From Bradyrhizobiaceae bacterium (GTDB taxonomy: Bacteria > Pseudomonadota > Alphaproteobacteria > Rhizobiales > Xanthobacteraceae), in assembly GCA_947481685.1 (NCBI GenBank), contig CANKHA010000003.1, forward strand, positions 1 through 64,000: a stretch of DNA of 64,000 bases, read 5' to 3'. The stretch's first letter is position 1, and every line of letters begins with the position of its first letter. The position numbers were made by a program, and so were the translations under genes. This document shows, piece by piece, positions 36,216-43,966 of this stretch. Under the pieces are notes generated by a model, which was not told the origin of the DNA, made no database searches, and saw only the letters and a program-made list of their open reading frames with translations.

Positions 36216-36615
36216 ACGCCATCCCCTGCATCGGACGGGCGCTGTTTCGATAAGTTCGCGCCCAACCGTGCCCAAGCGTAGTGGAGACAGTCTTGCTTAC
36301 AGGTGAACAATTTTAGCGATCTTCCGCTATCGGGCGTTACGCAATAGCGTAGTTAACAAGTTATTTCTCCAAGTTATTGATGGTTAACAAGCTATTGTTC
36401 TCCAACATATACTTTGTAATACCCAAATCTATGATCACATTTCGCGTTTAATACTATAATATTTCGATATCAGTGGCTAAAATACCGATGCATTGGCAGA
36501 AAATGCGGCAAAAATGCCGACAAAAACCTGTGTTCTCCGCGCCTTTGGATTCACGGCACCTTAACGGCGAGCGCCGATAACAGAAGCAATGCTGTGCCGC
36601 GCGTAACGGGTGTCC
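36216..36615. promoter_or_regulatory. AT-rich intergenic region with direct repeats upstream of the second pilin gene
   Basis: Four hundred bases without a gene, much richer in A/T than the surroundings (e.g. TTTAATACTATAATATTTCG near 36446-36465). Two imperfect direct repeats, GTTAACAAGTTATT at 36352 and GTTAACAAGCTATT at 36383, each followed by TCTCCAA, are spaced 31 bp (about three helical turns). The second contains TTAACCAT on the minus strand (36380-36387), a CtrA half-site octamer. These fit regulatory sites for the divergent pilin and desaturase-like genes. Confidence 0.55.
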
Positions 36616-37440
36616 ATGATGTTTGCAGAGTTCGTTGCCTTCCTCACGGGCCTGGGTGAGACCTTCTGGAAGTTGGTGCCGGTTTCTCTCGCGCTCGGTA
36701 CCGTCTTCGCCGTGCTGTCAGTGATCTCCGCCTGCAATCCCGGCCGGCACTGGTGGCAAAAGCGCGATCTGATCACCGACCTTTGCTACTGGTTCATCAT
36801 TCCGTTGTTCGGGCGCTATCTGCGCATCGGTCTGCTGGTTCTGGCTGCGGCAGTTCTGTTCGGCATTACCACTGAAGCCGGCCTGATCGAGTTCTATGAC
36901 AATGGTCATGGTCCGCTTGCGCAATATCCCTTGTGGCTGCAAGGCATCGTCTTTCTGGTCGCCTCCGATTTCCTGATGTACTGGATTCACCGCGGCTTCC
37001 ATCGTCCGCGGCTGTGGAAATTCCACGCGGTGCATCACTCCTCGGAAGAGCTCGACTGGATTTCCGCGGCGCGCTTTCATCCGATCAATCTGTTTCTCGG
37101 CAGCATTGCCGTCGATGTCATGCTGCTGGTGGCCGGCATTTCTCCGAACGTGCTGGTCTTCATTGGGCCATTCACCGTAGCGCATTCCGCTCTGGTGCAT
37201 GCCAACCTGAACTGGACCTTTGGCCCTTTCAAATACGTGCTGGCCGGGCCGGTGTTTCACCGCTGGCATCACACGGCGGCGGATCGCGGCGGTTCGAGCA
37301 ACTTCGCGCCGACCTTTCCTGTTCTCGATATGATATTCGGCACCTTCTACATGCCGGCGAATGAATATCCGGACCGCTACGGCGTCGCCGATCCGATGCC
37401 GGCGGGCTTTGCAGCTCAACTGATCTATCCGTTCAAGTGA
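36616..37440 (+). CDS. Sterol desaturase/fatty acid hydroxylase family protein
   Basis: A ~274-residue integral membrane di-iron enzyme. Histidine motifs: HRGFHRPRLWKFH, AVHHSSEELDW, and FHRWHHTAADRGGSSNFA, together supplying the eight-histidine set of the fatty acid hydroxylase superfamily. Four to five TM helices surround them. ATG 36616 or 36619 and GTG 36610 are possible starts. The substrate could be a fatty acid, carotenoid or hopanoid/sterol-like lipid; bacterial members are mostly uncharacterised. It interrupts the pilus locus and is probably unrelated to it. Confidence 0.9.
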   Translation: MMFAEFVAFLTGLGETFWKLVPVSLALGTVFAVLSVISACNPGRHWWQKRDLITDLCYWFIIPLFGRYLRIGLLVLAAAVLFGITTEAGLIEFYDNGHGPLAQYPLWLQGIVFLVASDFLMYWIHRGFHRPRLWKFHAVHHSSEELDWISAARFHPINLFLGSIAVDVMLLVAGISPNVLVFIGPFTVAHSALVHANLNWTFGPFKYVLAGPVFHRWHHTAADRGGSSNFAPTFPVLDMIFGTFYMPANEYPDRYGVADPMPAGFAAQLIYPFK

Positions 37441-37552
37441 ACGGCGCTCTTGGGAGTTTCCGGTTCATTCACCATTTACCGGCAATCCTAGGCGCCGTAT
37501 CGCCCCGTCCGGCCTTCTCGGCCGTTTGTATCCGCGTAGCGGGAGAGTTTGC

Positions 37553-38029
37553 ATGTCGGTCTTGATCGATCGGATTGGCCACAATGGCCGTCTTGGCGCC
37601 CTGGTGGCGGCTTTCCTTGCCATCGGGCCAACGTTGGCTCTCGCGCAAAATACCATCAATGTCACGGTCGATCAGGCCCAGGTGATGAAGCTGCCTGACG
37701 GCGTGGCCACGCTTGTCGTTGGCAATCCGCTGATCGCCGACGTGTCCATTCAGTCCGGCGGCATGGTTGTCGTGACCGGCAAAGGCTATGGCGTGACCAA
37801 CATGGTCGCGCTCGACCGGTTGGGTACGTTGCTCGAACAAAAGACCATTCAAGTGCAGGGATCGCGCGATAGCGTCGTGGTCTATCGCGGTACCGAACGG
37901 GAATCCTACAGCTGCACGCCGAAATGCGAACGCCGCATCACCCTTGGTGACAGTCCGGACTTCTTCAACGCGACAATCAGCCAGTCCGGCGCCCGCACGG
38001 GCCAGGCGCAAAGCGGACAGTCCAAATAG
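37553..38029 (+). CDS. Pilus assembly protein N-terminal domain-containing protein (CpaC N-domain only)
   Basis: A 158-residue secreted protein with a signal peptide (ALVAAFLAIGPTLALAQ) and the domain found at the N-terminus of CpaC secretins (VTVDQAQVMKLPDGVATLVVGNPLIADVSIQSGGMVVVTGKGYGVTNMVALD, residues ~45-95). The secretin channel is missing. A tail with a CTPKC pair and Gln/Ser-rich end follows. It heads a plus-strand cluster with two TadE-like genes. It may contact the CpaC ring or the pilus in the periplasm. Confidence 0.85.
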   Translation: MSVLIDRIGHNGRLGALVAAFLAIGPTLALAQNTINVTVDQAQVMKLPDGVATLVVGNPLIADVSIQSGGMVVVTGKGYGVTNMVALDRLGTLLEQKTIQVQGSRDSVVVYRGTERESYSCTPKCERRITLGDSPDFFNATISQSGARTGQAQSGQSK

Positions 38030-38185
38030 GGCGGGCAACGGTGGTGCCCGCACCGCCGGCGCGTGGTTAGCGCGGTATGAACACCGACTGGCAATTTGTA
38101 CCTCTCACACGCAACAGTTCGACAACGCCTCTTTGGTAAGTAAAGACACGGCAGAACGCCGCTTCCCGAAGGGACCGTTCGGACA

Positions 38186-38764
38186 ATGTCCAGGCTGATC
38201 GAAGGCACTTCGAAATTGTGCGGCGGTAACATCTTCCGCGCGCGCACGTGGCGCGCTTTCGCCAAACGCGAAGAAGGCGCCACCGCCGTCGAGTTCGGCC
38301 TCGTCGTCGTGCCGTTTGTGGCGATGCTTTTCGCGATCATGCAAACCGCCATGGTATTCTTCGCCAGCCAGACGCTGGAGACGGCCGCCGCGGATTCTGC
38401 GCGGCTCATCCTGACAGGGCAGGCGCAGACAGCCAGTCTCTCGCAGGCATCGTTCAAGACCGAAGTGTGCAAAAAGATTTTCGGTATCTTTGATTGCGCC
38501 AACGGCGTCACCGTCGATGTGCAAAAATATACCAACTTCGCCAGCGCCGACTTGAGCCGGCCTGTAGATTCGACCGGCAAAGTGAAGACCGGTGGCTACA
38601 ACCCCGGTGGTCCCTGCGAGATCGTCGTGTTGCGGCTGATCTACGAATTTCCTGTTTACGTCTCGCTTTTGGGCTTCGACCTTTCCGACCAGACGGGCGG
38701 GAAGCGGCTGATCGTTGCGACCTCCGTTTTCCGCAATGAGCCCTATCAAGGAACATGCACATGA
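38186..38764 (+). CDS. TadE/TadG family pseudopilin 1
   Basis: A 192-residue TadE-like protein: basic N-terminus, then EEGATAVEFGLVVVPF, where CpaA would cut after Gly leaving Glu at +5, and a hydrophobic helix (VAMLFAIMQTAMVFFA). The C-terminal periplasmic part has four cysteines (VCKKIFGIFDC, GPCEIV, GTCT), probably disulfide-bonded. TadE-type pseudopilins are needed for Flp pilus assembly. Its end overlaps the next pseudopilin gene by 10 bp. Confidence 0.88.
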   Translation: MSRLIEGTSKLCGGNIFRARTWRAFAKREEGATAVEFGLVVVPFVAMLFAIMQTAMVFFASQTLETAAADSARLILTGQAQTASLSQASFKTEVCKKIFGIFDCANGVTVDVQKYTNFASADLSRPVDSTGKVKTGGYNPGGPCEIVVLRLIYEFPVYVSLLGFDLSDQTGGKRLIVATSVFRNEPYQGTCT

Positions 38765-39303
38765 TGACGCTTCGCATGCCGCATTGGGCCCGCCGCTTCG
38801 CCCGCGATGCGCGCGGCGTTTCCGCCGTGGAATTCGCGCTGATCCTGCCGCTGATGATGACGCTCTATCTGGGCGGTACGGAAATCTCGCAGGCAATCAC
38901 GGCGAGCCGCAAGGTCACGCTCGTGTCACGCACCGTCGCCGATCTGGTCTCGCAATATTCCAGCGTCAGCACCACGGATATCAACAATATCCTCGCCGCA
39001 TCGTCGGCGATCATCTCACCATTCTCCTCCAGCAAACTGGCGACGACGGTTTCCTGCATCAAGATCGACAACAGCGGCAATGCCACGGTGTCGTGGAGCG
39101 ATACGCTGGGCGGCACCAAGCGCACGACAGGCTCGAGCATCACGCTTCCAAGCGCGCTCGCCGTGCCCAACACCACGCTGATCATGACGGAAGCGACATA
39201 TACCTATCAGCCGACGATCGGCTACGTCATCACCGGCTCGATGGCGCTGAAGGATCAGATGTATATGCGGCCGCGCCTGTCCGACACTGTGGCGCGGACC
39301 TAG
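38755..39303 (+). CDS. TadE/TadG family pseudopilin 2
   Basis: A 182-residue protein with RDARGVSAVEFALILPL (cleavage after Gly, Glu at +5), a TM helix and a Ser/Thr-rich periplasmic part (SSVSTTDINNILAASSAI). It is a TadE/TadF-like partner of the previous gene; alternative ATGs at 38761 and 38764 exist. Its TAG stop codon is the first triplet of a perfect 16-bp inverted repeat that starts the composite repeat at 39301, so the repeat inserted exactly at the gene end or supplied the stop. Confidence 0.87.
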   Translation: MHMMTLRMPHWARRFARDARGVSAVEFALILPLMMTLYLGGTEISQAITASRKVTLVSRTVADLVSQYSSVSTTDINNILAASSAIISPFSSSKLATTVSCIKIDNSGNATVSWSDTLGGTKRTTGSSITLPSALAVPNTTLIMTEATYTYQPTIGYVITGSMALKDQMYMRPRLSDTVART

Positions 39304-39403
39304 AATCTGATCCGATCAGATTGAATCGGATCAGATTCTAGATTCGTTGGTTTGTCGCGCAAGCTTGCGGCGAACCGGTTCCCACTTCGCCGGATTGCGC
39401 TCT
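39301..39403. repeat. Composite palindromic repeat, copy 1
   Basis: Two modules. 39301-39340 is a perfect 16-bp inverted repeat (TAGAATCTGATCCGAT / ATCGGATCAGATTCTA, loop 8). 39341-39403 is a second palindromic module with core GGCGAACCGGTTCCCACTTC flanked by GCGCAAG and TTGCGC. The reverse complement of the whole matches 40628-40730 along roughly 100 bp with few differences. It covers the stop codon of the TadE-like gene and ends seven bases before the 3' end of the lrp-type gene. Confidence 0.85.
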
Positions 39404-39409
39404 AAGACG

Positions 39410-39874
39410 TTACGTTGCCGGTTTCGGAATCGGCAGCGATGTCGTCGATTTGATCTTTTCCATGGCGAAACGCGACGTCACGTTCTTCAGCGGCACGGAC
39501 GCGATCAGCTTCTTGTAGAAAGTATCGTAGCCCTGGATGTCGGGCACGATCACGCGCAGCATGTAATCGACATCGCCGGCCATCCGGTAGAATTCCATCA
39601 CCTCCGGCATGGCGCCCACCATTTCGGCAAAATGACCGAGCCATTCCTGCGAATGGTCGCCGGTCTCGATCGAGACGAAAACGGTGATACCGAGCCCGAT
39701 CTTCTCCTGATCGACCAGCGCGACACGCCTGATGATGACGCCGTCGGCTTCCAGCCGCTGGATGCGTTTCCAGCACGGTGTCGAGGACAATCCGACCTTC
39801 TGTCCGATCTCCGCGACGGAAAGCGAGGCGTCCTCCTGCAAAACGGCGAGGATCTTGTAGTCGATGGCGTCCAT
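39410..39874 (-). CDS. Lrp/AsnC family transcriptional regulator
   Basis: A 154-residue feast/famine regulator. The winged helix-turn-helix is at residues ~2-60 (ILAVLQEDASLSVAEIGQKVGLSSTPCWKRIQRLEADGVI), followed by the RAM ligand-binding/oligomerisation domain with MPEVMEFYRMAGDVDYMLRVIVPDIQGYDTF. TTG 39880 is an alternative start. The target is not evident: the upstream gene on the same strand is a HIT protein, and the promoter gap of 111 bp contains AT-rich sequence (TATATAGAAGATTATTC) that could be an autoregulatory site. Confidence 0.94.
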   Translation of the reverse strand: MDAIDYKILAVLQEDASLSVAEIGQKVGLSSTPCWKRIQRLEADGVIIRRVALVDQEKIGLGITVFVSIETGDHSQEWLGHFAEMVGAMPEVMEFYRMAGDVDYMLRVIVPDIQGYDTFYKKLIASVPLKNVTSRFAMEKIKSTTSLPIPKPAT

Positions 39875-39985
39875 GGCCAAACCCTTGAAAGGCCGGACCC
39901 AATGGCCCAGCAGTTACGAGAAGGAAATTCTCTTTTCCCGCATCAGCCGAACCGTATATAGAAGATTATTCTATTTGCAAGAGGG

Positions 39986-40420
39986 TTAGCCCGCGCCCGG
40001 CAAGTTCAGGGCTCGGGCCAGCAAACCGGCAAATTCACGCAGTGTCCGGGTGTCGTAGGCCGTGGGCTTGAGCTTGCCCCACACCGGCTGCGGCCACGCA
40101 GCATCGCTTTTGCTGCGTGCGATCACGTGGACATGCAGTTGCGGCACTACGTTGCCCAGCGCCGCGACATTGATCTTGGCGCAGGCGGTGATTTCCTTAA
40201 GAGCCGCCCCGGTCCTGGTGATTTCGTCCATCAGTTGCGCCCGATCCGCAGGATCAAGATCGAAGATTTCCGAAACGCCGGCTCGGCGCGGCACCAGAAC
40301 GACCCAGGGGAAATTGGCATCCTTGATGATCAGCACCCGCGACAGTGGGAGATCGCCCACGCTGTGGGTGTCGGAGGCGAGTTGTGGGTGGGGAGACCAG
40401 GGGGCGGCGGAATCGGACAT
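39986..40420 (-). CDS. HIT domain protein
   Basis: A 144-residue histidine-triad protein, a nucleotide hydrolase/transferase fold. LHVHVIARSKSDAAWP holds the active-site histidines (H-V-H-V, the third triad position being Ile, then Ala-Arg), a pattern common in alphaproteobacterial HIT proteins. LIIKDANFPWVVLVPRRAGVSEIFDLD is the conserved N-terminal half. The substrate is unknown. The last triad histidine is replaced, so activity should be tested rather than assumed. Confidence 0.9.
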   Translation of the reverse strand: MSDSAAPWSPHPQLASDTHSVGDLPLSRVLIIKDANFPWVVLVPRRAGVSEIFDLDPADRAQLMDEITRTGAALKEITACAKINVAALGNVVPQLHVHVIARSKSDAAWPQPVWGKLKPTAYDTRTLREFAGLLARALNLPGAG

Positions 40421-40518
40421 GGCTGCAGCCTATGCGGTGCGGCAAAATTAGGCGAGATGGACGGGCTTCCGGTGGCCCGCCACGCTTGCTTTAGCCCCTT
40501 GTTCGCCCGATATAGAAA

Positions 40519-40619
40519 CCGGGAGGTTGGCAGTGGACGAACCACTCGCCAACCGGGTCAGATCCGGAAGGAAGCAGCCCTAACGAGCTCCGGCTCGGGT
40601 CGCTCGTCAGCCTCCCACC
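40519..40619 (+). ncRNA. ffs: Signal recognition particle RNA, small bacterial type (4.5S)
   Basis: About 100 nt forming one long hairpin: GGGAGG at 40521-40526 pairs with CCTCCC at 40611-40616, and GTTGGC with GCCAAC near the 5' side. It includes the highly conserved SRP apical domain GGTCAGATCCGGAAGGAAGC (40556-40575). TTTT at 40621-40624 after the stem is a likely terminator. It partners with Ffh to target membrane proteins. Location directly upstream of dnaX-ebfC-recR is the usual alphaproteobacterial order. Confidence 0.93.
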
Positions 40620-40627
40620 CTTTTCAT

Positions 40628-40730
40628 AGAGCGCAATCCGGCGAAGTGGGAACCGGTTCGCCGGAAGATTGCGCGACAAACTAGCGAATCTAGGGTCTGA
40701 TCCGATCAATCTGTCGGATCAGACGCTAGC
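40628..40730. repeat. Composite palindromic repeat, copy 2 (inverted relative to copy 1)
   Basis: The same two modules as copy 1 in opposite orientation: 40628-40690 (AGAGCGCAATCCGGCGAAGT core) and 40691-40730 with an 11-bp inverted repeat GTCTGATCCGA / TCGGATCAGAC (40695-40705, 40714-40724). It lies between ffs and dnaX, so the two copies bracket lrp-HIT-ffs. An ORF upstream extension of dnaX starts inside it and is not real. Confidence 0.85.
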
Positions 40731-40782
40731 CGTTCGCAGCGAGAAGTCCGCGCATCCGGCGCGGCGTGGATCGGAAAGCAGG

Positions 40783-42624
40783 ATGAGCAGCGCCGACAAT
40801 CAGAGCCGCCCTGCCAATACCGTCTCCGAAGGCGCGAATCCGGCCTCTTACCGTGTGCTGGCGCGCAAATACCGCCCGGCCACCTTCGACGACCTGATCG
40901 GGCAGGAGGCGATGGTCCGCACCGTCTCCAACGCCTTCGATACCGGCCGGATTCCCCAGGCCTGGATACTCACGGGCGTGCGCGGGGTGGGAAAAACCAC
41001 CACGGCGCGCATTCTTGCCCGCGCACTGAATTACGAGCTGCCGGACGGCTCGGTCACCGGCCCTACCATCCACATGCCTGTGCTCGGGATGCACGATCAG
41101 GCGATCATGGAAAGCCGTCACCTCGATGTGTTGGAGATGGATGCCGCTTCGCATAACGGTGTCGATGATGTGCGCCAGATCAACGACGCTATCCGCTATG
41201 CGCCGGTCAGCGCGCGCTACAAGGTCTATATCCTCGACGAAGTGCACATGCTCTCGGCGGCGGCGTTCAATGCGCTGCTGAAGACGCTGGAAGAGCCGCC
41301 GCCGCACGCCAAATTCATTTTCGCCACCACGGAAATCCGCAAAGTGCCGGTCACGGTGCTGTCGCGCTGTCAACGCTTCGACCTGCGCCGCGTCGATGCC
41401 GCGATGCTTGTGGAGCATCTCGGCGGCATTGCCGGCAAGGAGAAGGTCGAAGCGGAGCCGGAAGCGCTGGCGCTGATCGCGCGCGCGGCCGAAGGCTCGG
41501 TGCGCGACTCGCTTTCGCTGTTCGACCAGGCGATTGCCCATGCCGGCGCTGGCGCTGGCCAGCAAGATGCCGCGGGCCCGGTGCGTGCGGAAGACGTGCG
41601 GCAGTTGCTCGGGCTCGCCGACCGGGTCCGCATTGTCGATCTGTTCGAGGCGTTGATGCGCGGCGACATCGCCAGTGCGCTCAAGGAGCTGCGCGACCAA
41701 TATGACTCCGGCGCCGATCCGCTGATCGTCCTCACCGAATTGGCCGAGTTCACGCATTTCGTCACCCGCGTAAAGGTTGTGCCGTCCGTGGCGCAGGACG
41801 TCTCCATCAGCGAAGCCGAGCGCACGCGCGGGCACGCCTTTGCGACCAAGCTTTCCATGCGCGTTCTCTCGCGCACCTGGCAGATGCTGCTGAAGGCGCT
41901 GACCGATGTGAAGGACGCGCCGCGTCCGCTCGCCGCCGCCGAGATGGCGCTGGTGCGCATCGCCTATGCTGCCGATCTGCCGACGCCGGACGAAGTCATG
42001 CGTTCGCTGGGCGATGACAAGTCCTCTTCCACTTCGCGCCCTTCCAATGGTGGCGGCGTGCCGGCATCGGCGGCGCCTGTTGCCGGCGGCGGCGCGTTTG
42101 CGCCGCGTTATGACGCTCCACGCAGCGCGCCGCGGGGTTCGGCTGCTCCGGCCGCATCGCCCGCGCATGAACCGGTGGCGCGGCTGGCCCCAGCGGAGCC
42201 GTCTTTCGTCCTCGGCCGCTTCGAGGACTTGATCGCGCTTGCTGCCGAGAAGCGCGATGTTGCGCTGAAGGCAGCACTGGAACGCGACGTGCGGCTGGTG
42301 CGTTTTGAAGATGGCCAGCTTGAAATTAGTGTGCTGCCGAGTGCGTCCAAAAGCCTGGTGGGCGACCTCTCGCGGAAACTCCAGGCCTGGACCGGCAAGC
42401 GCTGGATGGTGGCGGTGTCGTCGGAAGAGGGCGCTCCGACAATGCGCCAGCAGGCGGATACGCAGAAAGCGGAACTGATGCGGGGCGTGCGTTCCGATCC
42501 GCTGGTACAGTCAGTGCTGGAGCGCTTCCCCGGCGCCGAAATCGTCGATGTCCGCCGCACCGAAGCGGTGCCCGAACTGCCAACAGACATGCCGCTCGAC
42601 CCCGACCCAGAGCGCGAGGACTAA
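40783..42624 (+). CDS. dnaX: DNA polymerase III subunits gamma/tau
   Basis: A 613-residue clamp-loader ATPase. Walker A GVRGVGKT at ~65-72, Walker B ILDEVHML, sensor 1 FATTEIRKVP with SRC, sensor 2 GSVRDSL. The C-terminal tau region (~380-613) has a Pro/Ala/Gly/Ser-rich linker and a polymerase-binding domain ending in LPTDMPLDPDPERED. The ATG at 40783 is chosen over one inside the upstream repeat. The zinc-binding module after Walker A (~80-105) has no cysteines (LNYELPDGSVTGP, GMHDQAI), unlike the four-Cys module of most bacteria. Confidence 0.96.
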   Translation: MSSADNQSRPANTVSEGANPASYRVLARKYRPATFDDLIGQEAMVRTVSNAFDTGRIPQAWILTGVRGVGKTTTARILARALNYELPDGSVTGPTIHMPVLGMHDQAIMESRHLDVLEMDAASHNGVDDVRQINDAIRYAPVSARYKVYILDEVHMLSAAAFNALLKTLEEPPPHAKFIFATTEIRKVPVTVLSRCQRFDLRRVDAAMLVEHLGGIAGKEKVEAEPEALALIARAAEGSVRDSLSLFDQAIAHAGAGAGQQDAAGPVRAEDVRQLLGLADRVRIVDLFEALMRGDIASALKELRDQYDSGADPLIVLTELAEFTHFVTRVKVVPSVAQDVSISEAERTRGHAFATKLSMRVLSRTWQMLLKALTDVKDAPRPLAAAEMALVRIAYAADLPTPDEVMRSLGDDKSSSTSRPSNGGGVPASAAPVAGGGAFAPRYDAPRSAPRGSAAPAASPAHEPVARLAPAEPSFVLGRFEDLIALAAEKRDVALKAALERDVRLVRFEDGQLEISVLPSASKSLVGDLSRKLQAWTGKRWMVAVSSEEGAPTMRQQADTQKAELMRGVRSDPLVQSVLERFPGAEIVDVRRTEAVPELPTDMPLDPDPERED

Positions 42625-42627
42625 GCC

Positions 42628-42948
42628 ATGCCGGATTTTATGGGCCTGATGAAGCAGGCTGCACAGCTGCAATCGAAAATGGAAACGCTGCAGAGCGAAC
42701 TCGATGCCATTGAGGTTGAGGGCGCTGCCGGCGGCGGTCTCGTCACGGTCAAACTCACCGCCAAAGGCGAGATGAAGGGAATCAAGATCGACGATTCCCT
42801 GTTCAAGCCGGACGAGAAAGAGATTCTCGAAGACCTGCTGGTCGCTGCCCATGCCGACGCGCGGCGCAAGGCCGACGACGTCATGAAGGAAAAGATGCAG
42901 GGCCTGACCGGTGGCCTGCCGATCCCGCCGGGGATGAAGCTGTTCTAA
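42628..42948 (+). CDS. ebfC: YbaB/EbfC family nucleoid-associated protein
   Basis: A 106-residue DNA-binding protein that forms a dimer with tweezers-like helices. MKQAAQLQSKMETLQSELDAIEVEG is the N-terminal helix, GGLVTVKLTAKGEMKGIKIDDSLF the central sheet, and DLLVAAHADARRKADDVMKEKMQ the C-terminal helix. It starts three bases after dnaX stops and its own stop is immediately followed by the recR start, so all three genes are co-translated. Its role is in nucleoid structure and possibly recombination. Confidence 0.95.
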   Translation: MPDFMGLMKQAAQLQSKMETLQSELDAIEVEGAAGGGLVTVKLTAKGEMKGIKIDDSLFKPDEKEILEDLLVAAHADARRKADDVMKEKMQGLTGGLPIPPGMKLF

Positions 42949-43554
42949 ATGCCCGCCGCTGTTGCCGGACCTGAAATCGAACGCCTGATCCAGCTGCTTG
43001 CGCGGCTGCCGGGTCTCGGCCCGCGTTCGGCGCGGCGCGCGGCCTTGCACCTGATCAAGAAACGCGAAGCCCTGATGGCGCCGCTTGGCGCCGCACTCGC
43101 GATCGCGATGGAGAAGATCGAAGTCTGCAAGACCTGCGGCAATATCGATACGCAAAACCCTTGCACGGTCTGCACCGACGACCGGCGCGACGCTTCGATT
43201 ATTGTCGCGGTCGCGGATGTCGCCGACCTGTGGGCGCTGGAGCGGGCGCATGCGGTGAACTCGCGCTACCACGTGCTGGGCGGCACGCTGTCGCCGCTCG
43301 ACGGCATCGGCCCTCAGGACATTTCCATCGATGCGCTGGTATCGCGCGCGCATGGCGGCGAGGTGAAGGAAGTGATCCTGGCGCTCAATGCGACGGTCGA
43401 TGGCCAGACCACCGCGCATTACATCACCGACTTGCTGCACGATGCCGGCGTGAAAGTGACGCGGCTGGCCCATGGCGTGCCGGTTGGCGGCGAGCTGGAC
43501 TATCTCGACGAAGGCACGCTTACCGCTGCGATCAAGCAGCGCACACTGTTCTAG
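42949..43554 (+). CDS. recR: Recombination mediator protein RecR
   Basis: A 201-residue RecR of the RecFOR pathway, which loads RecA at gaps. A helix-hairpin-helix ([23 protein letters not shown]) is followed by the zinc finger [16 protein letters not shown], the Toprim domain ([30 protein letters not shown]) and the C-terminal Walker-B-like region ([23 protein letters not shown]). The start codon directly abuts the ebfC stop. Confidence 0.97.
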   Translation: MPAAVAGPEIERLIQLLARLPGLGPRSARRAALHLIKKREALMAPLGAALAIAMEKIEVCKTCGNIDTQNPCTVCTDDRRDASIIVAVADVADLWALERAHAVNSRYHVLGGTLSPLDGIGPQDISIDALVSRAHGGEVKEVILALNATVDGQTTAHYITDLLHDAGVKVTRLAHGVPVGGELDYLDEGTLTAAIKQRTLF

Positions 43555-43564
43555 GGAGTGCGCG

Positions 43565-43966
43565 ATGACCCGCGGAGCACTCTCCATCGCCGTTCTTCTG
43601 TTTGGGTTGATGGTTGGGTTCGCCGGACCGTCTTCAGCGCAGGAAAGCCTCAAACAGGGCGATGTGATCAGCGGCAAACTGCGCCTGGTGCAGACGCGAC
43701 ACCCCAACGGCACGCGGCTTACCGCCTATCAGATCGTGTCGGATCACCCGCTCAAGTTCGCCGAAGAGGATGAATTCTGTCCCGACTATCCGCCGGTGAC
43801 TTTCCATCTTGTGACCAACGACAAGGCCACGAAAGCCCGGCTCGATCGCTTGCTTGGAAAAAAGATCGCCGTGGTCGCCGAGTCATTTTTCTGTTCGGAG
43901 ACAGCCTGGCACATCGGCGACGCCGTGTCGTTCCAGTGGCGGTTCGTGGAGCCCGCACGCCGCTAG
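43565..43966 (+). CDS. Hypothetical secreted protein
   Basis: A 133-residue protein with a signal peptide (SIAVLLFGLMVGFAGPSSAQ) and a mature domain of ~108 residues. FCPDYPPVTFHLVTNDKATKARLDRLLGKKIAVVAESFFCSETAWHIGDAVSFQWRF has two cysteines likely to form one disulfide. The layout recalls DUF4431-like periplasmic domains, but I cannot assign it firmly. It begins 10 bp after recR and may be co-transcribed; its end overlaps the convergent ampG by four bases. Confidence 0.75.
   Translation: MTRGALSIAVLLFGLMVGFAGPSSAQESLKQGDVISGKLRLVQTRHPNGTRLTAYQIVSDHPLKFAEEDEFCPDYPPVTFHLVTNDKATKARLDRLLGKKIAVVAESFFCSETAWHIGDAVSFQWRFVEPARR

Noticed and set aside
36503-36525. CGGCA-AAAA-TGCCG small hairpin in the AT-rich region as a terminator
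   Set aside because: Five-base stem, no T run in either direction and no gene ending nearby.
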